Shown here: one piece after another, positions 1-7,766 of the stretch
Layout: every line of letters starts with the position of its first letter
How positions within the stretch are numbered: position 1 is the stretch's first letter
Source: DAITQM01 sp036832975
GTDB lineage: Bacteria; Pseudomonadota; Gammaproteobacteria; Xanthomonadales; Wenzhouxiangellaceae
Direction: 5' to 3'
Assembly: GCA_036832975.1 (NCBI GenBank)
Contig: DAITQM010000043.1
Coordinates: 1-10,638 of the forward strand
Length of the DNA stretch: 10,638 nucleotides
Translations under genes and position numbers: made by a program
The notes under the pieces: generated by a model
What the model was told of the DNA's origin: nothing
What the model saw: only the letters and a program-made list of their open reading frames with translations
The model's database searches: none

Positions 1-87
1 GGGCGAGGGCAGGATTGCCCGAGTAAATCGAGCAAAATTTATGCAACTATTGGGTTAAATGAACCGATCTTCGTTCGGGAGCCGCGC

Positions 88-948
88 GTGCGTTCTTGTT
101 ATCTGGGCCTGATCTTTTCTTTCCTGGCACTGCCGATCGATCGGCCGGCGCTTGCCCAGGCGTTCCCGTCGGCCAGCGACCCGCAGTTGCAGGCCGAACT
201 GCTGCACCACCTGGACGTTCGTTCCTTGCAGTTGATCCGCCGCGGCGAACTATCCGTCACGCTGGTCGATATCACCGACCTCGACAAACCGCGGCTCGCC
301 CACTTCAACGGCGATGCGATGTTTTACGCCGCCAGCCTGCCGAAAATCGCCATTATGCTCGGCGTGTTCGAACAGATCGAAAAAGGCGAAATGCGGCTCG
401 ACGAGACGACGCGCCGCGAACTCGAGGCGATGATCCGCTATTCGTCGAACGAGGCGGCGACCGCGCTGTACGATAAAGTCGGCGTCGAAAACCTGATCAG
501 CACGCTCGAAGACGAGCGCTACCGATTCTACGACCCCGAACACGGCGGCGGTTTGTGGGTCGGCAAACCGTACTCGCCGGTGCCGGCCACGCACCGCGAC
601 CCGCTGAAGCATTTGTCGCACGGTGCCACCGGCTTGCAAGTGGCGCGCTTTTTTTATCTTCTGGAAAGCGACCAATTGGTCGCCGCCGAATACTGCCCGA
701 TCATGAAGGATCTGCTCGCCCGGCCGGGCATCGCGCACAAGTTCGTCAAGGGCCTGCAAAACGTCGAGCCCCAGGCCCGCATCTACCGCAAGTCAGGCAC
801 CTGGCGCGATTACCACGCCGACGGCGCGCTGATCGAACGGCCCGACGGCCGCAAATACATCGCCGTCGCCCTGTGCCATGCAAGCGACGGCGGTCGTCTG
901 TTGGAAAAGCTCATAGTCGCGATGAATAACGTGATCGACACGCTATAA
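88..948 (+). CDS. Exported class A beta-lactamase-fold serine hydrolase (Beta-lactamase2 / PBP-like)
   Basis: This 286-residue protein has all three landmarks of the serine beta-lactamase/DD-peptidase fold: SLPK at residues 83-86 (nucleophile Ser83, Lys86), SSN at 119-121 in place of SDN, and KSGT at 235-238. An N-terminal hydrophobic stretch ending near ALAQ (residues 21-24) looks like a Sec signal peptide, so it probably acts in the periplasm. I see no ExxLN omega-loop motif, which carries the deacylating Glu of true class A beta-lactamases. A penicillin-binding, peptidase or esterase-like role is therefore more likely than antibiotic hydrolysis. The GTG start is supported by GGGAG at 77-81, six bases upstream. 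It converges on a second protein of the same fold (1033-2361) that shares its motif layout and a similar stretch before KSG (YLLES here, YLLET there), so the two may be paralogues. The fold is confident; the substrate is unknown. Confidence 0.85.
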   Translation: MRSCYLGLIFSFLALPIDRPALAQAFPSASDPQLQAELLHHLDVRSLQLIRRGELSVTLVDITDLDKPRLAHFNGDAMFYAASLPKIAIMLGVFEQIEKGEMRLDETTRRELEAMIRYSSNEAATALYDKVGVENLISTLEDERYRFYDPEHGGGLWVGKPYSPVPATHRDPLKHLSHGATGLQVARFFYLLESDQLVAAEYCPIMKDLLARPGIAHKFVKGLQNVEPQARIYRKSGTWRDYHADGALIERPDGRKYIAVALCHASDGGRLLEKLIVAMNNVIDTL

Positions 949-962
949 CCTTGCGTCAATCG

Positions 963-1018
963 TGATCCAACACCCCTCCCTAACCCCCGATTGAAGGGGA
1001 GGGTTATAGGGAGGGGGA
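963..1018. repeat. C-rich/G-rich inverted repeat between convergent genes (copy 1)
   Basis: A CCCTCCCTA-ACCC arm at about 974-986 pairs with GGGTTATAGGGAGGG at about 1001-1015, separated by a short loop. It lies between two convergent stop codons (948 and 1033), where a bidirectional terminator would sit. It is preceded by TGATCCAA (963-970), as is the similar repeat at 7701-7750, so this appears to be a dispersed REP-like intergenic repeat rather than a simple terminator. Hairpin potential is seen directly; its role is inferred. Confidence 0.65.
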
Positions 1019-1032
1019 AGAAAGTAAACGAC

Positions 1033-2361
1033 CTATTCAACCGGCGCCTCCCAGGTCGCGTTCGGCGGAATCGCCGTGGCCAGTTCGGGATGCAACGCTT
1101 CGACGAGTCGCTGGACGCGCAGTCCTAACGTCTGATGGGCCACCGCCGAATTGACGCGCAGCACGTTCGATTGCACCACGACCAGATAATGAAAACGCCG
1201 TTCCCCGGCGGGTGCCTCGATCATTGCCACCGAAGCGAGCAGATTGCGTTTGTTGCCCATGTACTTGCCGCAGCGTAACCCCTCTTCAGGCACGCACGCA
1301 TAGAGCGAGCCGGACTTGAAATACACCGCATCCGGATACAACGCCGGATGCGATGCATAACGGATGCGCCGCTCGGTCATGTACAGCATGCGTTTGATTT
1401 CGGTACTGGAAAAATCGTCCACCAAACGGCCCGTCTCCAGAAGATATAAATAGCGGATCAATTGCCGCGGCGTGCCATAGCTGGTCGTCCCCGGCACCCG
1501 CTGTTGGCCGCGGCGCGTGAAAAAACTGCCTTGCCGCAGTTGCTGCGTATCGAATCCGTGGGCGACCAGCGGCGCTGTCATCAGGTGCTGGAACCGCTCG
1601 CCCAGCTCTTTTTTCGGCGTCACACTCAGCCAGGCCGCGGCGCGCGCCGCGCTGACCGGATAATCGCGGCCAAAATGCGCGAGCAGCAATACCTGCTTTT
1701 GCACCATCGCCGCCGCAGCGTTTGAACTGGCCGACAACATCCAGTCGAGATATTCGTACAGGCTGGCGCCATCGCCAAGACGTAAAGCGCGTTTTTTCCA
1801 CAGCCGGCTTTCGCGATTGAAGAACGGCACCGGATGATGGTCGCGTTCGATATAGTCGTCGGCCACGATCCACGTGTCGCGCAGCACGCGCCGCCGCGCC
1901 TCGATATCGTCAGGATAGATATCGGCCAGACATTGAAAGAGGGACAACGCCACCATTAACTTGCCGACGCTGCCGACGTTGTCGCGAAAGCCGCCGTTGT
2001 GTTCGGCGTAAACCGGCTGCGCCGGATCGGTCAAATCGAGCAGCGCGATGCCGTAATTGTGCGGTTCGGAAGCGGGCAGAGTGGCGAGCCGCGCGCTGAC
2101 CGCCGAGTCCGGCGCCGGCCAGGCCGCCATCCACTGCCCGACCAAGCGCGGCCGGACCTCGGCCAGCGGCTGAAGCGCCCCACGATACAATTCCTTGCCC
2201 TCGATTTCACCTTGCGCTGCAAGACGGTAATATTCGAGACGTCGAATGCCGGTTTGCGGGTAACCGTCGATCGGATAAGCGGCGGCCTGAACGCTGCCAA
2301 TCAGCAATAACACACCACCGAGCAGCCGGACCACCCGTTCATCACGACAAGGTTCACTCAC
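1033..2361 (-). CDS. Second exported class A beta-lactamase-fold serine hydrolase, coupled to the dikinase-like gene
   Basis: This 442-residue protein begins with a hydrophobic segment (about residues 11-28, ending QAAA) that reads as a signal peptide. A serine-hydrolase fold follows: SVGK at 131-134 (nucleophile Ser131, Lys134), SSN at 212-214 and KSGS at 349-352. It is longer than a usual class A enzyme because of about 90 extra residues before the catalytic domain and an insertion rich in charged and aromatic residues between SxxK and SSN. No ExxLN motif is evident. The GTG start at 2361 overlaps the end of the upstream dikinase-like gene by 8 bases on the same strand, which implies translational coupling and joint function. 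Cys143, Cys356 and Cys364 could allow a disulfide outside the cytoplasm. Candidate activities are D,D-peptidase, transpeptidase or esterase. The fold is well supported; the substrate is unknown. Confidence 0.8.
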   Translation of the reverse strand: MSEPCRDERVVRLLGGVLLLIGSVQAAAYPIDGYPQTGIRRLEYYRLAAQGEIEGKELYRGALQPLAEVRPRLVGQWMAAWPAPDSAVSARLATLPASEPHNYGIALLDLTDPAQPVYAEHNGGFRDNVGSVGKLMVALSLFQCLADIYPDDIEARRRVLRDTWIVADDYIERDHHPVPFFNRESRLWKKRALRLGDGASLYEYLDWMLSASSNAAAAMVQKQVLLLAHFGRDYPVSAARAAAWLSVTPKKELGERFQHLMTAPLVAHGFDTQQLRQGSFFTRRGQQRVPGTTSYGTPRQLIRYLYLLETGRLVDDFSSTEIKRMLYMTERRIRYASHPALYPDAVYFKSGSLYACVPEEGLRCGKYMGNKRNLLASVAMIEAPAGERRFHYLVVVQSNVLRVNSAVAHQTLGLRVQRLVEALHPELATAIPPNATWEAPVE

Positions 2362-5341
2362 CGGCTAACTCGACACGCGCCGCCCTGGGCGAAACCGCTA
2401 AATCGACCGTCTGCTTATCGCCGGCGATCAACGCCCGATCGAGCGCGATCAGCTCCGGATCGTGCAGCGCATCGGCGGAAGCGACATAGGGCCTGATCTG
2501 AAACAACATTAAACGGCCGTTGTGATAGCCGAATTCGATATCGGCGACCGGCGCCTCGTCCGTTGCGTCCGCGCCCGCGAACCACGTTCCGATACCGCGG
2601 CTGAATTCGACCAACTCCGCCAACTGCGTATCGCTCAACAAGCGCGATGCACCGCTCGCCGGAACCCACCGCAAGCCGCCGGCCGGCAACAAAATCCGTT
2701 TCCACGGCGCCGCGGCACTGCTCATTAATTTCCGTTGCCCGTCGGGTACCAGCAGCAGCCAGGATTCGGCGGCCTGGCCCTCGACACCGCCACCGACACC
2801 CTCGTTGACCACGATGGACAAACCGCCGGATTGGCGACCGAACATATCGGCCGTCACCATGACTCCGGATACGTCGGCCGGCACCGAGCGCTGCACCAGG
2901 ACCGAAACATAGACGTGTTCGGGTAAATCCATGCGGCCCTGACGCCAACCGAAGGCCCGTTCGGTAAACGGTGATGCCCAGACGCGGCGGATGGCGTCGA
3001 TGATCGCTGCTTCACCGACGACATTGGGCACCGTCAGGTTGAGCCCGGCGCCGATAAAACCGGGGAGGTCCTCGACGTTGGTATCGCTGCGGACAAAAAC
3101 GCCATAGCCGCCATCGGGACCGAATTGCGCGCGCAGCATTTGCCGCAGACGGGATTCGAGATCGGCATCGAGCGCCGCGCTACTCAAATAATCGCGCAAC
3201 TCGCCGAGAAACGCACGTTCGGTATCCCGCCTTGCGTCATCTGCGAGCCGGCGCGCGGCGGTGTATTGCGCCCGCAGCCAATCGAACCACGTTACGCCGT
3301 CCGGCCGCGGGCGGTCGAGAACCGCTCGGAAAACCCCAAACGGCAGCACAATACCCGGCGCCACCCGGCCCGGGTATCGGTCTGCCAATTCCGCGACCTT
3401 CGCCGCCTTGGGACCGGCGATCACACCGGAATCGGCAGCGCTCAATTGCTCGAGCGTCAATGGCAGGCGCTGATCGAGATCGAGTTTATCGATCGGGATG
3501 CGGATCGCAACGACCGCAGCTTCCGGCGTTGGCGACAGCATCTTCGCCGCCTCGCTGCTCGATTCCAGCACGATTACCCCACCCGGACTGACCCGCAACG
3601 TGACCCGCTCGCCGACATGATCTGTAAGGCGATTCAAATGCGCTACATCGGCGACGATATTCGGCACACCCAGGTTGGCGGCGAGTAGCTGCACGTGCGA
3701 CAAGCGGTTGCCTTCGAAGGCGGTGATCAATCCAGCGACCGGCGGCACGTCGGCGGTCGTCTCGGCGACAATCAAAATCGCCTCGTCCCGATCGCCGGCG
3801 GCGGCCCAGGAGGCCGGCGTATGCAGCACGCCCGTCGCACGGCCAGGGTTCAACGCCCTGAGTCCGGCGTTAACCGCTGTACCGAACATTTCGTGACGGA
3901 TGCCGCTGAGTTCGGCCACATCGGCCTGCAAGTGCGCCAGAATATCGGCATAGGCCTGTAAAACCGAGCCGCGCAAGCGATCGTTGATAAAACCATCGGC
4001 CAGCGGTTCGATTTCAGCCAGCTTAGCGGCCGCTGGAGCGAAGAAGAATTTGACTCGCCGCTCGGCCAATAGCGGCAGGCGCGAGAGATCGGTCAACAGA
4101 CGGCGGTATTCCGCCAGCGTGATCGGCGGTGCCGGGCGCTCGACCAGCGGGCGTAACGCCGTTTCGCTCGCCGCCAGTTCTTCGTCGGTCAATAACCCGC
4201 TGCCATATAAAATTCTGGCGCCTTGCCGCGCCAAGGCCAGCAATTCGCGGCGGCTGCAAACCGCCAGTTCGTCATCGGTGATTTGTCCGCCGGTGATAAA
4301 TGCCAGTTGCTCGACTTGGGTCAGCATGGAAATCAAGGTCAAACGCGAGTTCGGCATATCGTCCAGCAGGCCGCGCAACATCGTGGCCAAGTCGCCGAGC
4401 AACAGAAAACGCTGTCGCGCCGTGGGTCCGGCGTTAAGCTGCTGGGCCAGCGCCTGCAATTGTGGCTTGCCAAAACGTGCCGCGAACTCGCTCAGCCTGG
4501 CGCGCAGCGTATCCCGATCGTGGAGCCTGGAGAGCATCTCCGCCAGTGGCTGAAGCGCATCGCGCAGCTCGGTTGCGCCCGCTGGCAACGCCGCGCGGAA
4601 GGCGCGGACCCGGTCCGCGTCACCGGCATCGATCTGGCTGTGCAGTTTATTGCGTAAGGTCTCGAATTCGGGATCCATTGCCTCGATGGCGGTCGCTCGG
4701 TTACGGATTTCGGCAAGCAGTGCATCGTTGCCGAGATTGAGCGGCAGGCGGCGGGCGATCTCGATGGCCGGTAGGAATCGCCGCTCGAGCACGTCACGGT
4801 CCGCAACTAGATGTTCGAGCAGCGCCCGCGCCTGACGTTGCTCGCCTTCGATTTGAAACGCCCCGCGATAGTAACGGGCGCGGCGTAATATCCAGCCGTC
4901 ATCGACGGCGATCAGGTATCGTTCGAGGAGGATAAACGGCAGGGGGCCGAGCGGATCGGAATCGCGAGCCGCGGCCTCAACGTCCAGCGCGGCGAGCACA
5001 TTGCCGATCGTATAACCGGCCTGGCGCAGTAGCACGGTGCGTTCCGACCACAGGCCGTGCTGGCGGCCGCGGCCGTGCTCGCCACAGGCCGCCTGCGCGG
5101 GCAGTACGGTTCCATCGGCGCAAAACCAGCGTATGCCTTGAAACGGCCCGCGGCGGGCGCTTTTCATCTCCGCAATCCAGGCGGCGAATTCCGCCGGATC
5201 GGCATGGCCTGCGCTCGGCGCGACGCCGGCGTCGCTGTCGATATCCGCCGCCATAGCCCACGGACGAATAACAAGCAGTGTCCAAAAACACCATCGCACC
5301 GCAGGGGCGGTCAGGCGCTTCATCCGGGCCATGGAAAACAT
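2354..5341 (-). CDS. Exported PEP-synthase/glucan-water-dikinase-like protein (phosphohistidine plus ATP-grasp domains)
   Basis: This 995-residue protein has an N-terminal basic and hydrophobic segment ending AMAAD (about residue 31), read as a signal peptide. Next come a short region with two cysteines (Cys74, Cys86) that could form a disulfide and a long helical middle (about 170-490). A phosphohistidine swivelling domain follows at about 500-592, with the candidate catalytic His549 in LSHVQLLAANLGVPN. The C-terminal nucleotide-binding domain (about 640-955) shows LPFGVF (666-671), RSDTNVEDLPG (751-761), a glycine-rich loop (848-855) and DIEFG...QIRPY (934-952). Having the His domain before the ATP domain matches alpha-glucan water dikinase rather than PEP synthase or PPDK, and the PFGVF and NVEDL motifs are GWD-like. 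Such enzymes move the beta-phosphate of ATP through His to an acceptor. It would need ATP outside the cytoplasm, which makes the divergent nucleotide-carrier gene significant. No good Shine-Dalgarno precedes 5341; Met4 or Met7 are alternative starts. Confidence 0.8.
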   Translation of the reverse strand: MFSMARMKRLTAPAVRWCFWTLLVIRPWAMAADIDSDAGVAPSAGHADPAEFAAWIAEMKSARRGPFQGIRWFCADGTVLPAQAACGEHGRGRQHGLWSERTVLLRQAGYTIGNVLAALDVEAAARDSDPLGPLPFILLERYLIAVDDGWILRRARYYRGAFQIEGEQRQARALLEHLVADRDVLERRFLPAIEIARRLPLNLGNDALLAEIRNRATAIEAMDPEFETLRNKLHSQIDAGDADRVRAFRAALPAGATELRDALQPLAEMLSRLHDRDTLRARLSEFAARFGKPQLQALAQQLNAGPTARQRFLLLGDLATMLRGLLDDMPNSRLTLISMLTQVEQLAFITGGQITDDELAVCSRRELLALARQGARILYGSGLLTDEELAASETALRPLVERPAPPITLAEYRRLLTDLSRLPLLAERRVKFFFAPAAAKLAEIEPLADGFINDRLRGSVLQAYADILAHLQADVAELSGIRHEMFGTAVNAGLRALNPGRATGVLHTPASWAAAGDRDEAILIVAETTADVPPVAGLITAFEGNRLSHVQLLAANLGVPNIVADVAHLNRLTDHVGERVTLRVSPGGVIVLESSSEAAKMLSPTPEAAVVAIRIPIDKLDLDQRLPLTLEQLSAADSGVIAGPKAAKVAELADRYPGRVAPGIVLPFGVFRAVLDRPRPDGVTWFDWLRAQYTAARRLADDARRDTERAFLGELRDYLSSAALDADLESRLRQMLRAQFGPDGGYGVFVRSDTNVEDLPGFIGAGLNLTVPNVVGEAAIIDAIRRVWASPFTERAFGWRQGRMDLPEHVYVSVLVQRSVPADVSGVMVTADMFGRQSGGLSIVVNEGVGGGVEGQAAESWLLLVPDGQRKLMSSAAAPWKRILLPAGGLRWVPASGASRLLSDTQLAELVEFSRGIGTWFAGADATDEAPVADIEFGYHNGRLMLFQIRPYVASADALHDPELIALDRALIAGDKQTVDLAVSPRAARVELAGE

Positions 5342-5451
5342 CTATTTTTCGACAAAAAGCAGCTCATCTGCATGCTCGACGGCGTTTTGGCGGTCGATAT
5401 ACAGGACCGCCGATCGCCCCGTTCGCGTGCAACACAGGATCTCACGAATAG
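5342..5451. promoter_or_regulatory. Divergent promoter region between dikinase-like and nucleotide-carrier genes
   Basis: These 110 bases separate the two divergent start codons, so both promoters should lie here or just inside the genes. I could not assign convincing -35/-10 pairs on either strand. The only strong structure is the spaced palindrome at 5389-5411, listed separately. Confidence 0.6.
5389..5411. promoter_or_regulatory. Operator-like spaced palindrome GGCGGTC-N9-GACCGCC
   Basis: GGCGGTC (5389-5395) and GACCGCC (5405-5411) are exact reverse complements around an AT-rich 9-base spacer. The 16-base centre-to-centre distance of the arms is about one and a half helical turns, acceptable for a dimeric regulator. 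Its position midway between divergent starts suggests one regulator controlling both genes. No regulator gene lies next to it. Confidence 0.45.
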
Positions 5452-6945
5452 ATGAAACCAACGGCTGAAAGCCGATCACTCGCCGACAGACACTACCCGG
5501 ATGGCTTGAATGCAGGCGAACGATTTTTGAATCTTTTTACGACCATCGCCCCGGGCGAAGGGCGGGCGATCGCACTGTTCTCGCTCTATGGTTTTTTGGT
5601 CGTTGGCTCGTTTTATATTTTCAAGACCGTTCGCGAACCGTTGCTGCTGACGGCCAACAGCGCGGTGGCAAAATCCAATGCTACAGCGATGGCGGCGATC
5701 ATCCTTTTTCTGCTGATGCCGGTTTACAGTCTGCTCTTCAAGCGTCTGAAACGGCGCCACTTGCTGGCCGTGCTGGCGATCATTTTTTCCGCCAGCGGTG
5801 CGGCATTTATCCCGCTGCTCCGCGCCGGTTACGACATCGGTTATCCCTATTACATTTGGACAGCGGTTTATGGTGTGGCGATGATTGCACATTTCTGGGC
5901 CTTCGCCACTTCTGCACTCAACGTCGAGTCCGGGAACAGATTGTTCCCGCTGTTTCTGGCCGCCGCCAGCCTGGGCGGTATCGCCGGCGCGGAATTGACT
6001 TCCGCTTTGCTCGACAAATCAGGCATCGAGTCGTTGCTGGGGCTCGGATCGCTCCTCCTGCTCGCCACGATCGCACTCCCCACCAGAGCCGGGCGGTCAC
6101 TGCCGGCAGCCTCACGCAACCCATTGCCGGCGGTGCCGGAAAACGGGCGCCTGCAGCCGATCGGCGGACTGGGGCTGGTGATATGCAACCGTTATCTGCT
6201 CACCATCGCCGCTTACGTCGTCATTCTCAACATCGTCAATACCACGGGTGAGTACGTACTGGCCGAAAGCATTGTGCAACGGGTCGATGCGGCGACCAGC
6301 GACGCCGTGGCGCGGCAATTGATGATCGGCCGCTATTACGCCCGCTATACCGTGTGGATTACAATGCTCGGATTTATACTGCAATTGTTTGTCGTCAGCC
6401 GCTTGTTCAGGCGGTATGGACCCGGCACAGCGAGCATGATACTGCCGGTACTGGCGCTGGCCGGCTACGCCCTGGCCGGTGTCTTCCCGGTGTTCACGCT
6501 CATTTATCTGTTCAAAGTCATCGAGAACGGCGTCGATTATTCGATCATGAACACCACGCGCCACGCGTGGTTTCTGCCCGCCGGCTACCGCGAAAAGTTC
6601 GAAGGCAAAAGCACGATCGACACCCTGTTCTGGCGCATCGGCGACTTACTGCAAGTGCTGATCATCCATCTCGGGAGCCAAGTTCTCGGTTGGGGCATCG
6701 CCGGGTTTTCGCTGTTCAACGCCCTGCTCGCCGCGCTCTGGATCCTGTTCGCCCGTCAGGTGTCAAACGGTTACCGGACTCGGCTGGCTGCGGGCACCTC
6801 CTCCCCGCCGGATCAGGGCAAAAGACGCCATCCGGTTCGATCCGGCCGCCTCGCGCTCAGTCGGCCGCAGCACGAAATTGCCCCAACGAATACAATCGCA
6901 CCTCGCCGTTCGGCTTCGACGGCGGCCGCTGGTTCGTGCGATTGA
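5452..6945 (+). CDS. Tlc/Npt-family (ATP/ADP carrier-like) nucleotide transporter
   Basis: This 497-residue polytopic membrane protein has about 11-12 hydrophobic segments between residues 38 and 435. It carries hallmarks of the bacterial and plastid nucleotide exchange carriers: FKTVREPLLL (57-66) after the first membrane segment, and the conserved stretch DYSIMNTTRHAWFLP (362-376) followed by KFEGKSTIDTLFWRIGDLL (382-400). Characterised relatives in intracellular bacteria and plastids exchange ATP for ADP or other nucleotides. Their role in free-living bacteria is mostly unknown. The protein is typical in length apart from a hydrophilic, basic, Ser/Pro/Ala-rich tail from about 440, which adds no membrane segment. 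AGGA (5436-5439) lies 12 bases before ATG, a weak ribosome site. It is divergent from an apparently exported ATP-using dikinase-like gene, so it may deliver ATP outward or recycle AMP/ADP. Direction and substrate are inferred. Confidence 0.85.
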   Translation: MKPTAESRSLADRHYPDGLNAGERFLNLFTTIAPGEGRAIALFSLYGFLVVGSFYIFKTVREPLLLTANSAVAKSNATAMAAIILFLLMPVYSLLFKRLKRRHLLAVLAIIFSASGAAFIPLLRAGYDIGYPYYIWTAVYGVAMIAHFWAFATSALNVESGNRLFPLFLAAASLGGIAGAELTSALLDKSGIESLLGLGSLLLLATIALPTRAGRSLPAASRNPLPAVPENGRLQPIGGLGLVICNRYLLTIAAYVVILNIVNTTGEYVLAESIVQRVDAATSDAVARQLMIGRYYARYTVWITMLGFILQLFVVSRLFRRYGPGTASMILPVLALAGYALAGVFPVFTLIYLFKVIENGVDYSIMNTTRHAWFLPAGYREKFEGKSTIDTLFWRIGDLLQVLIIHLGSQVLGWGIAGFSLFNALLAALWILFARQVSNGYRTRLAAGTSSPPDQGKRRHPVRSGRLALSRPQHEIAPTNTIAPRRSASTAAAGSCD

Positions 6946-6980
6946 CGGTCGATTTGTAACCACCGGCGTTACGTTAAATC

Positions 6981-7006
6981 GGAAACGCCGCGCAAGCGGC
7001 GTTTCC
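6981..7006. terminator. Bidirectional hairpin terminator between convergent genes
   Basis: A perfect 11-bp stem, GGAAACGCCGC (6981-6991) with GCGGCGTTTCC (6996-7006), closes a GCAA tetraloop. It lies between the carrier stop (6945) and the DUF4252 gene stop (7051). There is no long U tract on either side, so termination is inferred from stem strength and position. Confidence 0.7.
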
Positions 7007-7050
7007 TATCATTGAACTGCCGGCCGTCACCTGCCAGTCGCGACTAGCTG

Positions 7051-7650
7051 TCATCCGGCATCTTCTGTCTTTTCCTGGGCAGTCGTTTCCGCAGCGGGCA
7101 TCCCGATATCACCCAGATCTCCAATCAGGCCACCGACGCCGAGCGCCCCAGCGACGCGGCCGAGATTGACCGGATCGATATCGCCGACAATGTTGATGAA
7201 AACTGCTTCGGCGCTATCACCGCTGATCATGACCGTCAGGCCGGCCATCTTGGCGCCGGACGGCAGACCGTAAACCCGCACCTTCGAACCCTCGTCTTCG
7301 ACGTAGACGACGCGCTGCCACGCCTTCTTTTCAAGTTCGCCGGCCGCCAAGTCGATCCGGTTGCGGAAATCGCCCACCGTTTTCTCGTCCAGATCCTCGA
7401 AGACATAAACCCGGACGTTGGTGATTCCATCGAGGACACTTGCCGCCTCCGGTTTCTTCGCCGCCGCCGCGGCGCGCAAAAAGCCGATCATGGCCTCTTC
7501 AAGATTGATCTGCACTTTAGGCTTAAGACCGGAACCGATCACCGAATCAAAATCGAAATAACCGGGCGCAGTCGTCGCGCCTGCGCTTTGCCCCAGGGCA
7601 TAGGGCGCGGACATCAACAACAGCAAACTGAACAGCCATCGCGTTTTCAT
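7051..7650 (-). CDS. Exported DUF4252-type protein, third gene of the ECF sigma operon
   Basis: This 199-residue protein has a clear signal peptide (MKTRW, a leucine-rich core, cleavage near residues 20-21) and a mature domain resembling DUF4252. The features are an FDF segment early on (32-34), INLEEAMIGFL (48-58), VRVYVFED (79-86), the WQRVVYVEDEG segment (111-121), and VMISGD...FINIVGDID (140-159). The family has no assigned activity and typically follows ECF sigma and anti-sigma genes, as here. I chose ATG at 7650 rather than the GTG at 7659 because GAGGTG (7664-7659), which includes that GTG, is an ideal Shine-Dalgarno six to eight bases upstream. The gap to the anti-sigma gene (about 116 bases) holds a GC-rich hairpin repeat that might lower expression of this distal gene. 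The product is probably periplasmic or envelope-associated and part of the stress response read by the sigma factor. Confidence 0.75.
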   Translation of the reverse strand: MKTRWLFSLLLLMSAPYALGQSAGATTAPGYFDFDSVIGSGLKPKVQINLEEAMIGFLRAAAAAKKPEAASVLDGITNVRVYVFEDLDEKTVGDFRNRIDLAAGELEKKAWQRVVYVEDEGSKVRVYGLPSGAKMAGLTVMISGDSAEAVFINIVGDIDPVNLGRVAGALGVGGLIGDLGDIGMPAAETTAQEKTEDAG

Positions 7651-7700
7651 CTTGAACACCTCAATTTCTCTCCAAGGAAAATTTGCCTACAACGAAGCGC

Positions 7701-7750
7701 TGATCCAAACCCCCTCCCCCGCGCGCGTGGGGGAGGGCCAGGATGGGGGC
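7701..7750. repeat. C-rich/G-rich inverted repeat inside the sigma operon (copy 2)
   Basis: CCCTCCCCC (7712-7720) pairs perfectly with GGGGGAGGG (7729-7737) around an 8-base loop of alternating GC, followed by a trailing GGATGGGGG. TGATCCAA (7701-7708) precedes it, exactly as in the copy at 963-1018. It lies between anti-sigma and DUF4252 genes and could act as an attenuator or mRNA-stability hairpin. Confidence 0.65.
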
Positions 7751-7766
7751 AATCATTCCACCGCCA

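Noticed and set aside
250..759. A 169-codon open frame antisense to the first serine hydrolase
   Set aside because: It is the usual GC-rich shadow of a real gene with all three catalytic motifs on the other strand, and has no family signature.
88..948. Calling this gene an antibiotic-resistance beta-lactamase
   Set aside because: SSN replaces SDN and no ExxLN motif is visible, so hydrolysis of beta-lactams is not supported by sequence.
3125..3688. A 187-codon plus-strand open frame inside the dikinase-like gene
   Set aside because: It is an antisense shadow of the conserved ATP-grasp and His domains, with Arg-rich low-complexity composition.
6763..6963. Minus-strand and alternative plus-strand open frames over the 3' end of the carrier gene, hinting at a frameshift in its tail
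   Set aside because: The carrier is complete through its last membrane segment. Tails in this family vary, and no recognisable domain appears in the other frames.
7036..7045. Perfect 10-bp palindrome AGTCGCGACT just past the DUF4252 stop
   Set aside because: It is short, without a spacer, and at a 3' end in GC-rich DNA, so chance is likely.
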